The notes: generated by a model not told the origin, from the sequence alone. DNA of 64,000 bases from Bacteroidota bacterium (GCA_018267275.1 JAFDYV010000009.1:248001-312000); one strand, 5' to 3'; shown: positions 8,518 through 17,438, counted from the first letter of the stretch. Numbers and translations are program-made.

Positions 8518-9321
8518 ATGGGTTTAACCACCGAGTCGGCATCGCACTACCAAGATTTAGAACGAATGAGCGTGGGCGATTTGCTCGCAAATATCAATCG
8601 GGAAGACAAGAGTGTGCCGTTGGCTGTAGAAAAAGTTATCCCAAAAATTGAACAGCTGGTGCTGGTGATCGCAGAAAGGATGAAGCAAGGCGGCAGACTT
8701 TTTTATATAGGCGCTGGCACAAGCGGACGCCTTGGTATATTAGATGCTTCAGAGATACCACCCACCTATGGTATGCCGCAGGGTAAGGTAATCGGGCTAA
8801 TTGCAGGTGGTGATACTGCCATTCGCAAAGCAGTTGAGAACGCTGAAGACGACCCGAACCAGGCATGGAAAGATTTACAAGCACATCATATTACTACAAG
8901 CGATGTGCTGGTGGGCATCGCGGCAAGTGGCCGCACGCCTTACGTAATTGGCGGAGTAAGAGAAGCCCGTGCACAAGGTATTGTTACAGGCTGTATTACT
9001 TGCAACGAGGGCAGCGAGCTGGGTAAAAATGTTGACTATCCGATTGAGGTAGTGGTGGGGCCCGAATTTGTAACGGGCAGTACTCGAATGAAAGCTGGCA
9101 CGGCACAGAAGCTCGTGCTGAATATGATCTCCACAGCGGCCATGATTCAGTTGGGCCGAGTAAAAGGAAACAAAATGGTGGATATGCAATTGACCAATCA
9201 CAAACTAGTGAACCGTGGCGTGAAAATGATCATGGACGAACTTCAAGTAAGTGAATCACAAGCCGAAGAACTGCTGAAAAAATTTGGGAATGTAAGGAAG
9301 GCGATTGATGGGAAGAAATAA
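8518..9321 (+). CDS. murQ: N-acetylmuramic acid 6-phosphate etherase
   Basis: MurQ cleaves the lactyl ether of MurNAc-6-phosphate to give GlcNAc-6-phosphate and D-lactate in peptidoglycan recycling. This 267-residue protein is a SIS-domain enzyme: Y-I-G-A-G-T-S-G-R-L-G near residue 63, the S-E-I-P-P-T-Y-G loop, G-S-T-R-M-K-A-G-T-A-Q-K near 184, and T-N-H-K-L in the C-terminal part. It is shorter than the about 300 residues of E. coli MurQ, as is common in Bacteroidota. It follows the sugar kinase by 9 bp, and with AnmK at 52.8 kb makes a full recycling route. Confidence 0.95.
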   Translation: MGLTTESASHYQDLERMSVGDLLANINREDKSVPLAVEKVIPKIEQLVLVIAERMKQGGRLFYIGAGTSGRLGILDASEIPPTYGMPQGKVIGLIAGGDTAIRKAVENAEDDPNQAWKDLQAHHITTSDVLVGIAASGRTPYVIGGVREARAQGIVTGCITCNEGSELGKNVDYPIEVVVGPEFVTGSTRMKAGTAQKLVLNMISTAAMIQLGRVKGNKMVDMQLTNHKLVNRGVKMIMDELQVSESQAEELLKKFGNVRKAIDGKK

Positions 9322-9335
9322 ATCTTTCAAAAAAG

Positions 9336-9380
9336 AAAAGCCTCATCAGCTAGTGTCCCATTACTAGCCGAAGAGGCTTT
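9336..9380. terminator. Bidirectional terminator between murQ and the T9SS gene
   Basis: AAAAGCCTC (9336-9344) pairs with GAGGCTTT (9373-9380), and an inner CTAG pairs at 9350-9353 and 9364-9367. The upstream A tract gives a T tract on the minus strand. The site sits between two convergent transcription units. Confidence 0.7.
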
Positions 9381-9418
9381 ATGCTCGCTATTGATTTAAT
9401 TCAAATTTTTCAAAGCGA

Positions 9419-11286
9419 TTACTTCCTAATCACAAGTTGCTTTCTTATCAACTTGTTTTTATAAGCAATTGAAAGAACGTACACTTCAGAGGGCAGATTC
9501 TCAATCGGAATAGTAACGATGCTTTTATCGGTACTTTTTTGATAAACTATTTGCTGAAGTAAATTATAAAGTATTAGCTCAACGGGTTCATCCAAAATTC
9601 CCTCAATGGCTTTTCCTTCTTCTTGAACCAAATTGACCGTAAAACTTTTATTAGCAGGATTCGGATAAACTTCTGGGTTAGAAAGCAAAAGATTTGGCAA
9701 ATCTAGTTTTGATTCTTGGGGCATGGCAACACGCAAAGGCCCCGGCCCAGGTTTACAAGGAGGGCTAAAACCTGGTGGGCAACCGTTACCACCACCACCG
9801 CCAATGTTGCCATTTTCAATTCTAAGGTTGGCCATAAACTGCGACCCGCAAGCATTGTTTGCTGAACAGTAGAGATAATATACTCCATCGGTAGTTGATG
9901 TTGTAATGTATATTTGAGGCGAATAAGTGGTTGTACTAGGTCCAAGTTGTACAAAGCCACCCGGCAAGCTCCATGTATAGTCGGAAGCACCATTTACAAA
10001 GTCGCCATTAAACTGATACGTGTTTCCGGGATAAGTCTGAACTGGGTTTACTCCTCGCGTGCCAGCCCAAATCAATGTGGTATTATCTGCCGAAGGGAAT
10101 CCAACATATATAGCTTTTGGTGTTGCCGGAGTGCCGCATACTGTGGCCGGACCGTTGTAATTGTTTTGTCGAATTGCTACACCTGAACCATTGATTGATA
10201 GACCAGGATTGTTTGTTGACCAAGATACAGTTAGGTTTGCAGCGGCATTTTGAATTGTATAGGTTGAGCTTGTACAAACTAAACTTGATCCAGCAACCAC
10301 GGGGTTATGAATGTTATATTAGCTGTTCCAGAAACGGTAGAGCCACAAGTAAAATTTACATTTCCCCGTACCGCGCCAGCATCAGATGTGTTGCCACTTG
10401 GACGCAAGGTAATTGTGTTACCCGACTGACTAATTGGCGACCATCCAGAAGGGTACGTCCACGAATAACTACTTACGCAACTTAAAGAAGGGTTGAGCAA
10501 TGCGGTAAAAGTTACTGGGTTTGTATCGCATGCTCGGCTGCCCGTATAACCCTGCGGAACAGTAATGGTTACCGTAGGCGTAGAAGAAATGATATTGATT
10601 GTGGCGGTAGCAGACGGCCCAGCAGATCCGCACCCAATGGGTGGAACATTTATTCGACCTTGCACCGTTACATTGCCTTGCAGCGAACAGCCGATTGGCT
10701 CAATGGCAATCGCATTGATAAACCTAACAAAGTTACCTGTGCTGCCTGTGCCTACCTCTCGCCACCCAGCAGGTATCGTCCATGAGTAAGCAACTTCTTT
10801 GAGTGGCGGCTGGCCTATGCCACCAGTGCCTTGCACATACATATGAGGCACAGAAAGATTAACGCGTGTTTTACCACAATAATCTACTGCTACCGCACTA
10901 CCATACGAACCCCACGCTTGGTCTTTTACCGAGAGGATGAGTTCTTCGAACGAAGTAGCGGACTTACCATTATTACCCTCATTGCCTTGGCCACAATTAG
11001 TAAATTTGGCTTCAACCTTTCCAATTGCACCGGGAATATCCTTCCATTTAATGTTAACGATGTTTCCGTTTTGTGACTGAACATCTCCATTAGTTGCAGT
11101 CCATGTTATCTGGCATGCACCAAAGCCGCTCGGTAAATCGACTTCGTATTGGATTGCAATTCCTGGACAGGTTGCTCCTGTTACGGAACCAGGAAAAGAC
11201 TTCGTAATGGTTTGTGAAAAAACGGAATGAGTGCCGACCAAAAGGCCGCAAACGATAAATAGTTTGACTAACTTTTTCATATTCAT
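9419..11286 (-). pseudogene. Secreted T9SS cargo protein with PKD-like repeats, broken by one frameshift
   Basis: Two overlapping frames together make one protein of about 620 residues. The first (11286 to 10279) has a signal peptide (K-L-F-I-V-C-G-L-L-V-G to V-F-S-Q) and Cys-containing PKD/Ig-like modules; the second (10300 to 9419) continues with more such modules, a Gly-rich linker, a Pro-rich stretch, and a T9SS type A sorting domain (E-V-Y-P-N-P-A-N-K ending I-R-K-Q-L-V-I-R-K). The break lies near 10290-10300, where CCCCGTGG needs one more base (CCCCGGTGG restores T-P-V-V-A-G). The two barrel genes upstream run the same way. It is either a real lesion or an assembly indel. The role is unknown, possibly adhesion at the cell surface. 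Confidence 0.8.
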
Positions 11287-11298
11287 AGGTTTAAAAGT

Positions 11299-12084
11299 TT
11301 ACTTTTTCGAAGGAATACTCACAGAATATCCAACTAAGGCGGATATGCAATGATTTTTTTCAGTCGGGTTTAAAGTGACGCTAAGCTGTTTGTTGATGTT
11401 GCTTAGGCCAAAATTATCTTGTACTTGAACCATCAACTTATGCGTTGAATTTATTTTGATTGAGTATCCGATTGAAAAAACTACTCCAAATTCGCTTTCT
11501 TCAAAACTTTGTAATCCTGGAGCAAATGTGATCGAGCTCGTTGAACCGTCTGCACGTAATTCTCGTATTTGTCTTCCGTCAAAGTTTGAAAGAAAGGTTA
11601 CATTGCTTTGGGTATCGAGTACAGTAACTTCACCTTTTGCATTTTGGATTCTACTAAAATATCCCCCTAGCGATATGCTGAAATTCTTACGCTTTCCAAC
11701 ATAAGCTACGGGTGCAATAGATACTGTTAAGAATCTGTAATCATATTTTGAGGTTATAATTAATCCAGGGGTATTCATTTGCGAATTTGTTCCCTTCTGC
11801 TCATAAAAAATTCTCAGATTGAGATCCAACCAGTCTTTTAAAGGATGGTATGCGCCAATACCAAAAATATACCCTGCTTTCGCTTCTCGAGTGTTCTTTA
11901 CAAACTCATCTTTGTAGTTCTCTATAAACTTGTTGCCATAATTAAAGGACAAGTTCGGGCCAACGAACACTTCAACTTTATCAATAAACCTTTTTGATTT
12001 GGGTAGCTCATAGGCTGTTTCTTGCTGGCACCAACCAAGGTTGATGGAGCATAGAAAAAATATCAAGGCAATTCTATTTTTCAT
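11299..12084 (-). CDS. Outer-membrane beta-barrel protein (paralogue 2)
   Basis: This protein of 261 residues has a signal peptide (I-A-L-I-F-F-L-C-S-I-N-L-G-W-C-Q) and then alternating amphipathic strands typical of small Bacteroidota outer-membrane barrels (porin/PorT-like). It shares S/P-K-R-F-I-D-K-V-E near the mature N-terminus, I-G-A/L-G-V/A-Y-H-P, and the C-terminal V-G-Y with the gene upstream, so the pair arose by duplication. I chose the ATG at 12084, preceded by an A-rich leader; a longer frame to 12150 would overlap the neighbour. Function unknown; being followed by the T9SS protein at 12 bp suggests a joint surface role. Confidence 0.78.
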   Translation of the reverse strand: MKNRIALIFFLCSINLGWCQQETAYELPKSKRFIDKVEVFVGPNLSFNYGNKFIENYKDEFVKNTREAKAGYIFGIGAYHPLKDWLDLNLRIFYEQKGTNSQMNTPGLIITSKYDYRFLTVSIAPVAYVGKRKNFSISLGGYFSRIQNAKGEVTVLDTQSNVTFLSNFDGRQIRELRADGSTSSITFAPGLQSFEESEFGVVFSIGYSIKINSTHKLMVQVQDNFGLSNINKQLSVTLNPTEKNHCISALVGYSVSIPSKK

Positions 12085-12130
12085 TTTTATTTTTTTAGTG
12101 ACAATAGGGTTCATAGTTGTCTTCAGTCTT

Positions 12131-12943
12131 TTAGCCTCTTTGATATACATAACCGACCAATAATGAAACGTTATGATTTCTCTCTTCTGGGCTAGCTATT
12201 AAGGTGAAGTTTTTTTTGTTGACGTTTGCAAAACCAAAATTATCAACCAACTGAAAAAGGAGGCCACTTTGTTCACTTAATTTCAAATTGTAGCTTAAGC
12301 CAAGTGTTGCACCATAATCGTATTCTGCAAAGCCTTGCAAGCCAGGTATAAAGGCTGCGGTGTTGATTCCACCGTTGCCATCAAATGCCACCAAAGTTCG
12401 GCCAAAAAAACTTGCAGTAGCCCGAGTGTTATCGAACGTATTATAAAATTTTTCGGTTGCTGAGACGCTATTCAATTGACTTATGTATCCACCCAAAGAA
12501 ACTGCAAACCTTCTTTTTTTATCGATGTAAACTTTCGCAATTACTGGAATAGTAAAGTAATCATATGAGTAATCACTTTCACGAAACTCTCGAGCTGTGG
12601 ATAGAGTAGTATTTAATTCAGACCTATAGCCTTTCTGTTCCCATAATAGCCTAATATTAATATCTATTCGGTCATTGACAGGGTGATAAACGCCAAGCCC
12701 AATAGAGTAACCTATTTTAGTCAAGCGTTTGTTCTCTACGTAATTACCATTTGCAAATTCTCCTCTGTAATTCTCAACAAACATGTTGCCATGGTTAAAG
12801 CATAGGCCTGCACCAACCACAAATTCAACCTTATCAATAAACCTTTTCGGCTTCGGTAATTGTACTGTGTTTACTTCTTGAGAAAAAACATCTACGCCAA
12901 CCAAAATAGAAAGGCATAAAAAGAGATAGTTTTTTGTTTTCAT
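12131..12943 (-). CDS. Outer-membrane beta-barrel protein (paralogue 1)
   Basis: This 270-residue protein has a signal peptide (Y-L-F-L-C-L-S-I-L-V-G-V-D-V-F-S-Q) and a beta-rich mature part. The motif K-R-F-I-D-K-V-E-F-V-V-G-A-G near residue 33 and I-G-L-G-V-Y-H-P match the downstream paralogue. The C-terminus V-S-L-L-V-G-Y-V-Y is barrel-like. It is the first gene of a three-gene minus-strand unit ending in the T9SS protein. The 230 bp upstream contain two adjacent palindromes (12979-13010) that could control the unit. No specific function can be assigned. Confidence 0.78.
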   Translation of the reverse strand: MKTKNYLFLCLSILVGVDVFSQEVNTVQLPKPKRFIDKVEFVVGAGLCFNHGNMFVENYRGEFANGNYVENKRLTKIGYSIGLGVYHPVNDRIDINIRLLWEQKGYRSELNTTLSTAREFRESDYSYDYFTIPVIAKVYIDKKRRFAVSLGGYISQLNSVSATEKFYNTFDNTRATASFFGRTLVAFDGNGGINTAAFIPGLQGFAEYDYGATLGLSYNLKLSEQSGLLFQLVDNFGFANVNKKNFTLIASPEERNHNVSLLVGYVYQRG

Positions 12944-12978
12944 ACTGTAAAATTGGACAAACTAAAATCGGCTGTCAA

Positions 12979-13010
12979 CGGGTATTTTTCCCGGTGTCCG
13001 AAAACGGACA
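12979..13010. promoter_or_regulatory. Pair of palindromes upstream of the barrel operon (possible operator)
   Basis: CGGG (12979-12982) pairs with CCCG (12990-12993), and directly beside it TGTCCG (12995-13000) pairs with CGGACA (13005-13010) around AAAA. They lie 36-67 bp before the start of the first barrel gene. They could be protein-binding sites or RNA hairpins. The rest of 12944-13174 holds nothing I recognise. Confidence 0.4.
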
Positions 13011-13174
13011 ATAACCTCACTTATGAAGCCAATGGATGTAAGTATTTACAACAGTGAAATTCTAATTTTATCTTTATCCTACTTTTAAAAATACCCTTTA
13101 TTGTCACGTACTTTGGTTTTCAACGATAGTAATTTTTTGCTCGACTGAATACCAAAAAAGGACTACCTTTAACT

Positions 13175-13711
13175 ATGCAAAAAGCACTTCAAAGTCCACC
13201 ACGCACCTCCATGGAGGTTTTTGAGATGTTGCCGGAAGGCACATTGGCAGAAGTGATTGATAACCGTTTGTATATGTCACCTAGCCCTAAAGGAAAGCAC
13301 CAACGAACCCTTCGAAATCTTTTTAGAAGCATCGATCAGTTTGTAGTGCAGCATGATTTGGGCGAAGTGTTGTTTGCCCCGTTGGATGTTTATTTAGATG
13401 AAGAACAAAATGCCGTGCAACCTGATTTGATTTTCGTTGGCTCAGAAAAGCTACACATTATTGATGATGACGATGTGATACACGGTGTGCCAGATTTGAT
13501 CATCGAAGTCCTTTCAAAAGGCAATCAAGATCATGATGAGAAAGTAAAAAAAGAACTTTACGAGTGTTTTGGTGTGAAAGAATATTGGATTGTAGATCCA
13601 GCTACGAAATTAACAATCGGGTACCAGTTGCAACAAGGCGTTTATAAAAGTCTGGAATCAGGAAATAGCAAGATAACATCTGCGCTGTTCAACCACTCAT
13701 TCACTTTTTAG
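13175..13711 (+). CDS. Uma2 family endonuclease-like protein (DUF820)
   Basis: This 178-residue protein belongs to the Uma2/DUF820 group with a PD-(D/E)xK nuclease fold. The likely active-site residues are in Q-P-D-L-I-F-V-G (about residue 89), then P-D-L-I-I-E-V-L-S-K (about 109-118), followed by D-E-K-V-K-K-E-L-Y and E-Y-W-I-V-D-P. The family is abundant in cyanobacteria and Bacteroidota, is usually encoded as a lone gene, and has no settled biological role. ATG 13175 is preceded by TACCTTTA (13164-13171), close to a -7 element. It converges on the SprT-like gene. Confidence 0.85.
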   Translation: MQKALQSPPRTSMEVFEMLPEGTLAEVIDNRLYMSPSPKGKHQRTLRNLFRSIDQFVVQHDLGEVLFAPLDVYLDEEQNAVQPDLIFVGSEKLHIIDDDDVIHGVPDLIIEVLSKGNQDHDEKVKKELYECFGVKEYWIVDPATKLTIGYQLQQGVYKSLESGNSKITSALFNHSFTF

Positions 13712-13722
13712 TTTTCAAAGGC

Positions 13723-14349
13723 TTAAAACATCCCCAACTGCGCGCTGCCCACTTCGGCATCCAACGGCACCAAATATTTTTTTTTGGTTTTGATTTCCGT
13801 GCAGAGTGCACGGGTGCGTTTGGTCTCTCCTTTTTTAAACCATCTTTTCTGTAAATGAAAAATGCTTCCTTCCGGCAATTGCGATAGCACCATTACTTTT
13901 GCTTTCAACAAATCATAACTGCGAAAGGCAGCTGTTAGCTTTGAATCAGAATAGCTAGAGGCTTTTGGGTTGACCATGTGTTTCTTTAAGAGCGTGAGTA
14001 GTGGCCTCGGGTAGACCTCTTCGGTGAGCAATGGCTCTAATAATTTTTTAAATGCATTTTTCCACTCGTGGCCGTGCGCCTCGGCTTTGCGGCCATGCTG
14101 GCCATGCACAATCAAGTGAGCCACTTCGTGAATGTAGGTGGTTAGAAAAAGATACGGGTGCAAGTCGTGGTTGAGGGTAATCTGCTGCGGCTGCCCCAGA
14201 CGAAAAGTAAAGTCGCCTACTTTGGACTGGCGCGCTTTTTTGGTTTTAAATGCGAAGCGATAGGTTTTCCAAAGTTCCCAACAATATTCAACTGCCAGAG
14301 GCGGCACATGTTGATGTAGCAATTGCCTAACTTTTTCTTCTTCCATCAA
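13723..14349 (-). CDS. SprT-like zinc metalloprotease domain protein
   Basis: This 208-residue protein carries H-E-V-A-H (about residues 91-95) with further histidines in G-H-E-W-K downstream, the SprT-like zinc site; SprT/Spartan relatives cleave proteins, in eukaryotes DNA-protein crosslinks, but the bacterial members are uncharacterised. The C-terminal part (W-F-K-K-G-E-T-K-R-T-R-A) looks like the small beta domain often found after the protease core in bacterial members. ATG 14349 is clear. It overlaps nothing and converges with the Uma2 gene, 11 bp apart. Confidence 0.83.
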   Translation of the reverse strand: MMEEEKVRQLLHQHVPPLAVEYCWELWKTYRFAFKTKKARQSKVGDFTFRLGQPQQITLNHDLHPYLFLTTYIHEVAHLIVHGQHGRKAEAHGHEWKNAFKKLLEPLLTEEVYPRPLLTLLKKHMVNPKASSYSDSKLTAAFRSYDLLKAKVMVLSQLPEGSIFHLQKRWFKKGETKRTRALCTEIKTKKKYLVPLDAEVGSAQLGMF

Positions 14350-14426
14350 ATTAAAAAGAGGAACAAATGCATTAAATAAAAGGGATCCGCGCCTTTAAGG
14401 GTTCGCTAAAAATTTGTTTTGACAGT

Positions 14427-14486
14427 CACCCCTCTTTGCTTTGGGGAGAGGGACGGGGGTGAGCATGCCCCGCGTTTGCGGGGGGG
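14427..14486. repeat. GC-rich palindromic intergenic repeat
   Basis: CCCCTCTTTGC is followed by GGGGAGAGGG and GGGGGTGAG, then the hairpin CCCCGC-GTTT-GCGGGG. The words GGGGAGAGGG and GGGTGAGG recur at 56713-56823, so this looks like a dispersed repeat family. The 14350-14544 gap holds this repeat and a terminator. Confidence 0.55.
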
Positions 14487-14490
14487 CAAT

Positions 14491-14517
14491 AAAAAAAGGC
14501 TTTATCTCTAAAGCCTT
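14491..14517 (-). terminator. Rho-independent terminator of the small lipoprotein gene
   Basis: AAGGCTTTA (14496-14504) and TAAAGCCTT (14509-14517) form a perfect 9-bp stem with loop TCTC. On the minus strand it is followed by a run of seven T. It lies 28 bp after the stop of the gene at 14545-14733. Confidence 0.88.
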
Positions 14518-14544
14518 CCCGGGAAAACAATCTTGTGAGATTGA

Positions 14545-14733
14545 TTACTTCACTACTGCCTTAGCAGAGTCAACCACTGCGTTAACAGTAGAGTCAACTT
14601 TAGCAGCAGCAGAGTCAACTGCAGTTTTAACTGAATCAACAGTTGCAGCAGCTTCCTCCACCTTTTTGCCACCACATGCAACCATTGCTACAGCAAAGCC
14701 ACATACGATAACAGATGCGATGAATTTTTTCAT
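14545..14733 (-). CDS. Small Ala/Val-rich lipoprotein
   Basis: This 62-residue protein has a lipoprotein signal with lipobox M-V-A-C (Cys20) after K-K-F-I-A-S-V-I-V. The mature part repeats a seven-residue pattern of the type V-D-S-x-K/A-x-A-V (V-D-S-V-K-T-A, V-D-S-A-A-A-K, V-D-S-T-V-N-A, V-D-S-A-K-A-V), suggesting one long amphipathic helix. By shape it resembles Lpp-like or entericidin-like envelope lipoproteins, but I see no family motif. A strong terminator follows, so it is a monocistronic transcript that may be abundant. Confidence 0.78.
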   Translation of the reverse strand: MKKFIASVIVCGFAVAMVACGGKKVEEAAATVDSVKTAVDSAAAKVDSTVNAVVDSAKAVVK

Positions 14734-14861
14734 AGTTTACAGGTTATTTAAAATTTGCGCAAATATAACAGGTGGGCGGCATTTTGATGCGCTGCATGTA
14801 AAATTATTACCGTTTTTGAACAATTTCGACCGCTAACAAGGCATCTCAACCGTTTTCTGAA

Positions 14862-16169
14862 CTATTTTTTTCGGAAAAACAGCCGCACCGGCACCCCTTC
14901 GAAGTCAAATCTTTCACGGATGCGGTTTTCTAAGAACCTAACATACGACTCTTGAATGTACTGCGGCAAATTGCAGAAAAAGGCAAAAGAGGGTGATTTG
15001 GCAGCCACCTGCGTTACGTATTTGATTTGGATGTGCTTACCCTTGATGGCCGCTGGCGGATAATGCACGATTTCAGGCAACAGAGCATCGTTTAACTCTG
15101 AAGTAGGTACCTTCTTGGTTTTATTCTCATACACCTGCACTGCCTTTTCAATCACCTGAAAAATGCGCTGCTTGGTGAGTGCCGAAGCAAAGATGAAGGG
15201 TATGTAATCGATGGGCGCCAACTTCTCGAGCATATCTTTCTTTAGCTTTTCAGATGTTTTGCTGTCTTTTTCGATCAAATCCCACTTATTCACCATCACC
15301 ACAATGCCCTTGCTCTGTTTTTGGGCGAGCGCAATAATGTTCACGTCTTGTGACTCCAACCCCCGCTCAGCATCAATCACCACAATGCACACATCACTTT
15401 CTTCAAGCGCCCGCAACGACCTCAATACCGAATAAAACTCTACATCTTCTTTTACTTTACCTTTTTTGCGGATCCCTGCGGTATCGATCAAAATAAAGTC
15501 TTTGCCATAGAGTTTGTACCGCGAATGGATTGCATCGCGCGTGGTGCCGGCTTCCTCTGTCACAATGCTTCGTTCTTGCCCCAGCAATACGTTGAGCAGG
15601 GACGACTTGCCCGCGTTGGGCCTGCCTACAATGGCAATCTTTGGAATGCCTGCATCAGGGTCTTCTGGGTCTTCAGACGGAAACACTTTCACCAGCTCAT
15701 CTAGCAATTCTCCGGTGCCGCTTCCGTTCTCCGCAGAAATTGCAAACACCTCGCCCATATTCAGTTCGTAAAATTCCGCGGCTTCCAACGTTTTGGTTGG
15801 CGTATCGGCCTTATTGGCTGCCACAAACACGGGTTTTTTCGACTTGCGAATGACTTTTGCAAACTCCTTGTCATAACCGGTAAGCCCATCTTTGCAGTCT
15901 ACCATAAAGATGACTGCCGTTGCTTCATCCAAAGCGAGTTCAACCTGCCTCCTGATTTGCGATTCAAATTTGTCGTCAGAGCCGGTTACGTAGCCACCGG
16001 TATCGATCACCGTAAAAAACTTATTAGTCCACTGCGCATAGCCGTAGTGCCTATCGCGTGTAACACCGGGCATGTCGTCCATAATGGCGCTCCGTTGCTC
16101 CACCAAACGGTTGAAGAACGTGGATTTGCCTACGTTGGGTCTGCCTACTATTGCTACTATGTTTGCCAT
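14862..16169 (-). CDS. der: Ribosome biogenesis GTPase Der (EngA)
   Basis: Der has two consecutive GTPase domains and a KH-like domain and is needed for 50S ribosome assembly. In these 435 residues G1 of domain 1 is G-R-P-N-V-G-K-S (9-16), with G3 D-T-G-G and G4 N-K-A-D; domain 2 has G-R-P-N-A-G-K-S (near 183), D-T-A-G-I and N-K-W-D. The KH-like domain occupies the last 90 residues, ending R-L-F-F-R-K-K. It is 57 bp downstream of era, so the two ribosome GTPases probably form one unit. Confidence 0.97.
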   Translation of the reverse strand: MANIVAIVGRPNVGKSTFFNRLVEQRSAIMDDMPGVTRDRHYGYAQWTNKFFTVIDTGGYVTGSDDKFESQIRRQVELALDEATAVIFMVDCKDGLTGYDKEFAKVIRKSKKPVFVAANKADTPTKTLEAAEFYELNMGEVFAISAENGSGTGELLDELVKVFPSEDPEDPDAGIPKIAIVGRPNAGKSSLLNVLLGQERSIVTEEAGTTRDAIHSRYKLYGKDFILIDTAGIRKKGKVKEDVEFYSVLRSLRALEESDVCIVVIDAERGLESQDVNIIALAQKQSKGIVVMVNKWDLIEKDSKTSEKLKKDMLEKLAPIDYIPFIFASALTKQRIFQVIEKAVQVYENKTKKVPTSELNDALLPEIVHYPPAAIKGKHIQIKYVTQVAAKSPSFAFFCNLPQYIQESYVRFLENRIRERFDFEGVPVRLFFRKK

Positions 16170-16195
16170 ATGTTGGTCCGTAGTCGAGGGTTTGT

Positions 16196-16215
16196 CAGTC
16201 CATGGCTATGGACTG
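16196..16215. repeat. Palindrome between era and der
   Basis: CAGTCCAT (16196-16203) and ATGGACTG (16208-16215) form a perfect 8-bp stem with a 4-nt loop. Similar words (GGTCCATAG, ATGGACT) occur before anmK at 54019-54055, suggesting a dispersed intergenic repeat. Confidence 0.55.
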
Positions 16216-16226
16216 CTGGCCATCGA

Positions 16227-17111
16227 CTAATTATCTAAATATCCAAAATGCCTTAACTTCAATTTCTGTTTTCTCCAGTTGTCGGCCACTTTCACGTGGG
16301 TTTCTAAAAATACTTGTTTTCCGAAGAATTCTTCCATGCTCTTACGGGCTTCAATGCCTACTTTTTTCAATGAACTTCCTCCTTTGCCAATTAAAATGCC
16401 TTTTTGCGAATCGCGCTCAACATAAATAGTGGCACGAATGCGGATGATCTTTTCCTCTTCCTTAAAAGCCTCAATCCCAACTTCGGAGCTGTAGGGAATT
16501 TCTTGGTCGTAGTTCATGAATATCTTCTCACGAATGATCTCAGAGGCAAAAAAGCGTTCGCTCTTGTCGGTGAGTTCGTCTTTTGAGTAATACCCGGGGT
16601 GGCTGGGTAAATATTCTTTTATCTTTTGAAGCAGCAAGTCGGTATTCAGGCCGCTGTGTGCAGAAACCGGAATAATTTCCTTCGCGTTTACCAATGGTTT
16701 CCAGTAGGCAATTTTATCTTCTATCTGCGAGCCCTTGGCCAAATCGCATTTGTTGATGATGAGTAATATGGGCGTGGTAAAATGCTTGAAACGCTCAAAG
16801 AGGTTCTCATCAAACTTTTCACCCAATTCCACAATCAGCAAAATGAGATCAGCATCTTCTAACGATACTTTCACGTAATTCATCATGGCCTGGTGAAGTT
16901 CGTACTTCGGCTCCAAAATCCCGGGCGTATCAGAATACACGATTTGAAAATCTTCGCCATTGAGTATGCCCATGATGCGGTGGCGCGTGGTTTGCGCTTT
17001 GGCGGTAATGATAGAGAGGTTTTCGCCAACCAAGCGGTTCATCAAGCTGCTTTTGCCCACGTTGGGCTTGCCCACGATGCTCACAAAACCGGCTTTATGG
17101 GGGGTTGACAT
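16227..17111 (-). CDS. era: GTPase Era
   Basis: Era binds the 3' end of 16S rRNA and is needed for 30S maturation. These 294 residues have G1 G-K-P-N-V-G-K-S (14-21), G3 D-T-P-G-I, G4 N-K-C-D, and a C-terminal KH domain with the loop G-K-G-G-S-S-L-K-K-V-G (about 245-255). Length matches the family. The start is ATG 17111; a hairpin and a tRNA remnant lie upstream. Der follows in the same direction. Confidence 0.97.
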   Translation of the reverse strand: MSTPHKAGFVSIVGKPNVGKSSLMNRLVGENLSIITAKAQTTRHRIMGILNGEDFQIVYSDTPGILEPKYELHQAMMNYVKVSLEDADLILLIVELGEKFDENLFERFKHFTTPILLIINKCDLAKGSQIEDKIAYWKPLVNAKEIIPVSAHSGLNTDLLLQKIKEYLPSHPGYYSKDELTDKSERFFASEIIREKIFMNYDQEIPYSSEVGIEAFKEEEKIIRIRATIYVERDSQKGILIGKGGSSLKKVGIEARKSMEEFFGKQVFLETHVKVADNWRKQKLKLRHFGYLDN

Positions 17112-17130
17112 GCTGATGGTATGAAGATAA

Positions 17131-17218
17131 AAAAAGCGACCTTAAAGCCGCTTTTTATTTTTTGTAGCGGGGACAGGACTCGACTCTATGTCCGCCATTT
17201 AGCGGATATGAGCCCAAC
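17131..17218 (-). repeat. Decayed duplicate of the tRNA-fMet 3' half with its terminator
   Basis: The stem AAAAAGCG/CGCTTTTT (17131-17138, 17149-17156) is followed by 20 bases (17164-17183) identical to the 3' end of the tRNA at 17294-17313. Further on, TATGAGCCCAAC (17207-17218) is identical to the anticodon-arm region at 17331-17342. The sequence in between and the 5' half are degenerate, so it cannot fold as a tRNA. It lies 130 bp past the intact gene and repeats the order hairpin, T arm, anticodon arm. Confidence 0.8.
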
Positions 17219-17263
17219 CTATCGTTTTAAAATAAAATTCCTTATAAAGTGAACCGCATAAAA

Positions 17264-17286
17264 AAGCGGTCTTTTTAGAACCGCTT
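17264..17286 (-). terminator. Terminator of tRNA-fMet
   Basis: AAGCGGT (17264-17270) and ACCGCTT (17280-17286) form a stem. On the minus strand it is followed by a T run (A run at 17260-17265 on plus). It starts 8 bp after the tRNA 3' end. Confidence 0.8.
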
Positions 17287-17294
17287 CCTTTTAG

Positions 17295-17367
<73 letters not shown>

Positions 17368-17378
17368 ATATTAGGCTG

Positions 17379-17410
17379 CAAAAGTAGAACGGAAAGGTGG
17401 AATTACCAAA
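17379..17410 (-). promoter_or_regulatory. Promoter of tRNA-fMet
   Basis: On the minus strand TTTG (17407-17410), a 20-bp spacer, then TACTTTTG (17379-17386), 11 bp before the tRNA 5' end. This fits the Bacteroidota -33/-7 consensus. Confidence 0.8.
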
Positions 17411-17438
17411 AAAAAGGCAAAAACACACAGTAAATGAC

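Noticed and set aside
14441..14836. 131-codon open frame on plus over the small lipoprotein gene
   Set aside because: It is the antisense of the repetitive V-D-S codons and their terminator; composition (Ser/Thr/Ala runs) is an artefact and no start signals exist.
17161..17220. Second tRNA-Met gene
   Set aside because: Only T-arm and anticodon-arm fragments match; acceptor 5' half and D arm are absent, so it cannot fold.
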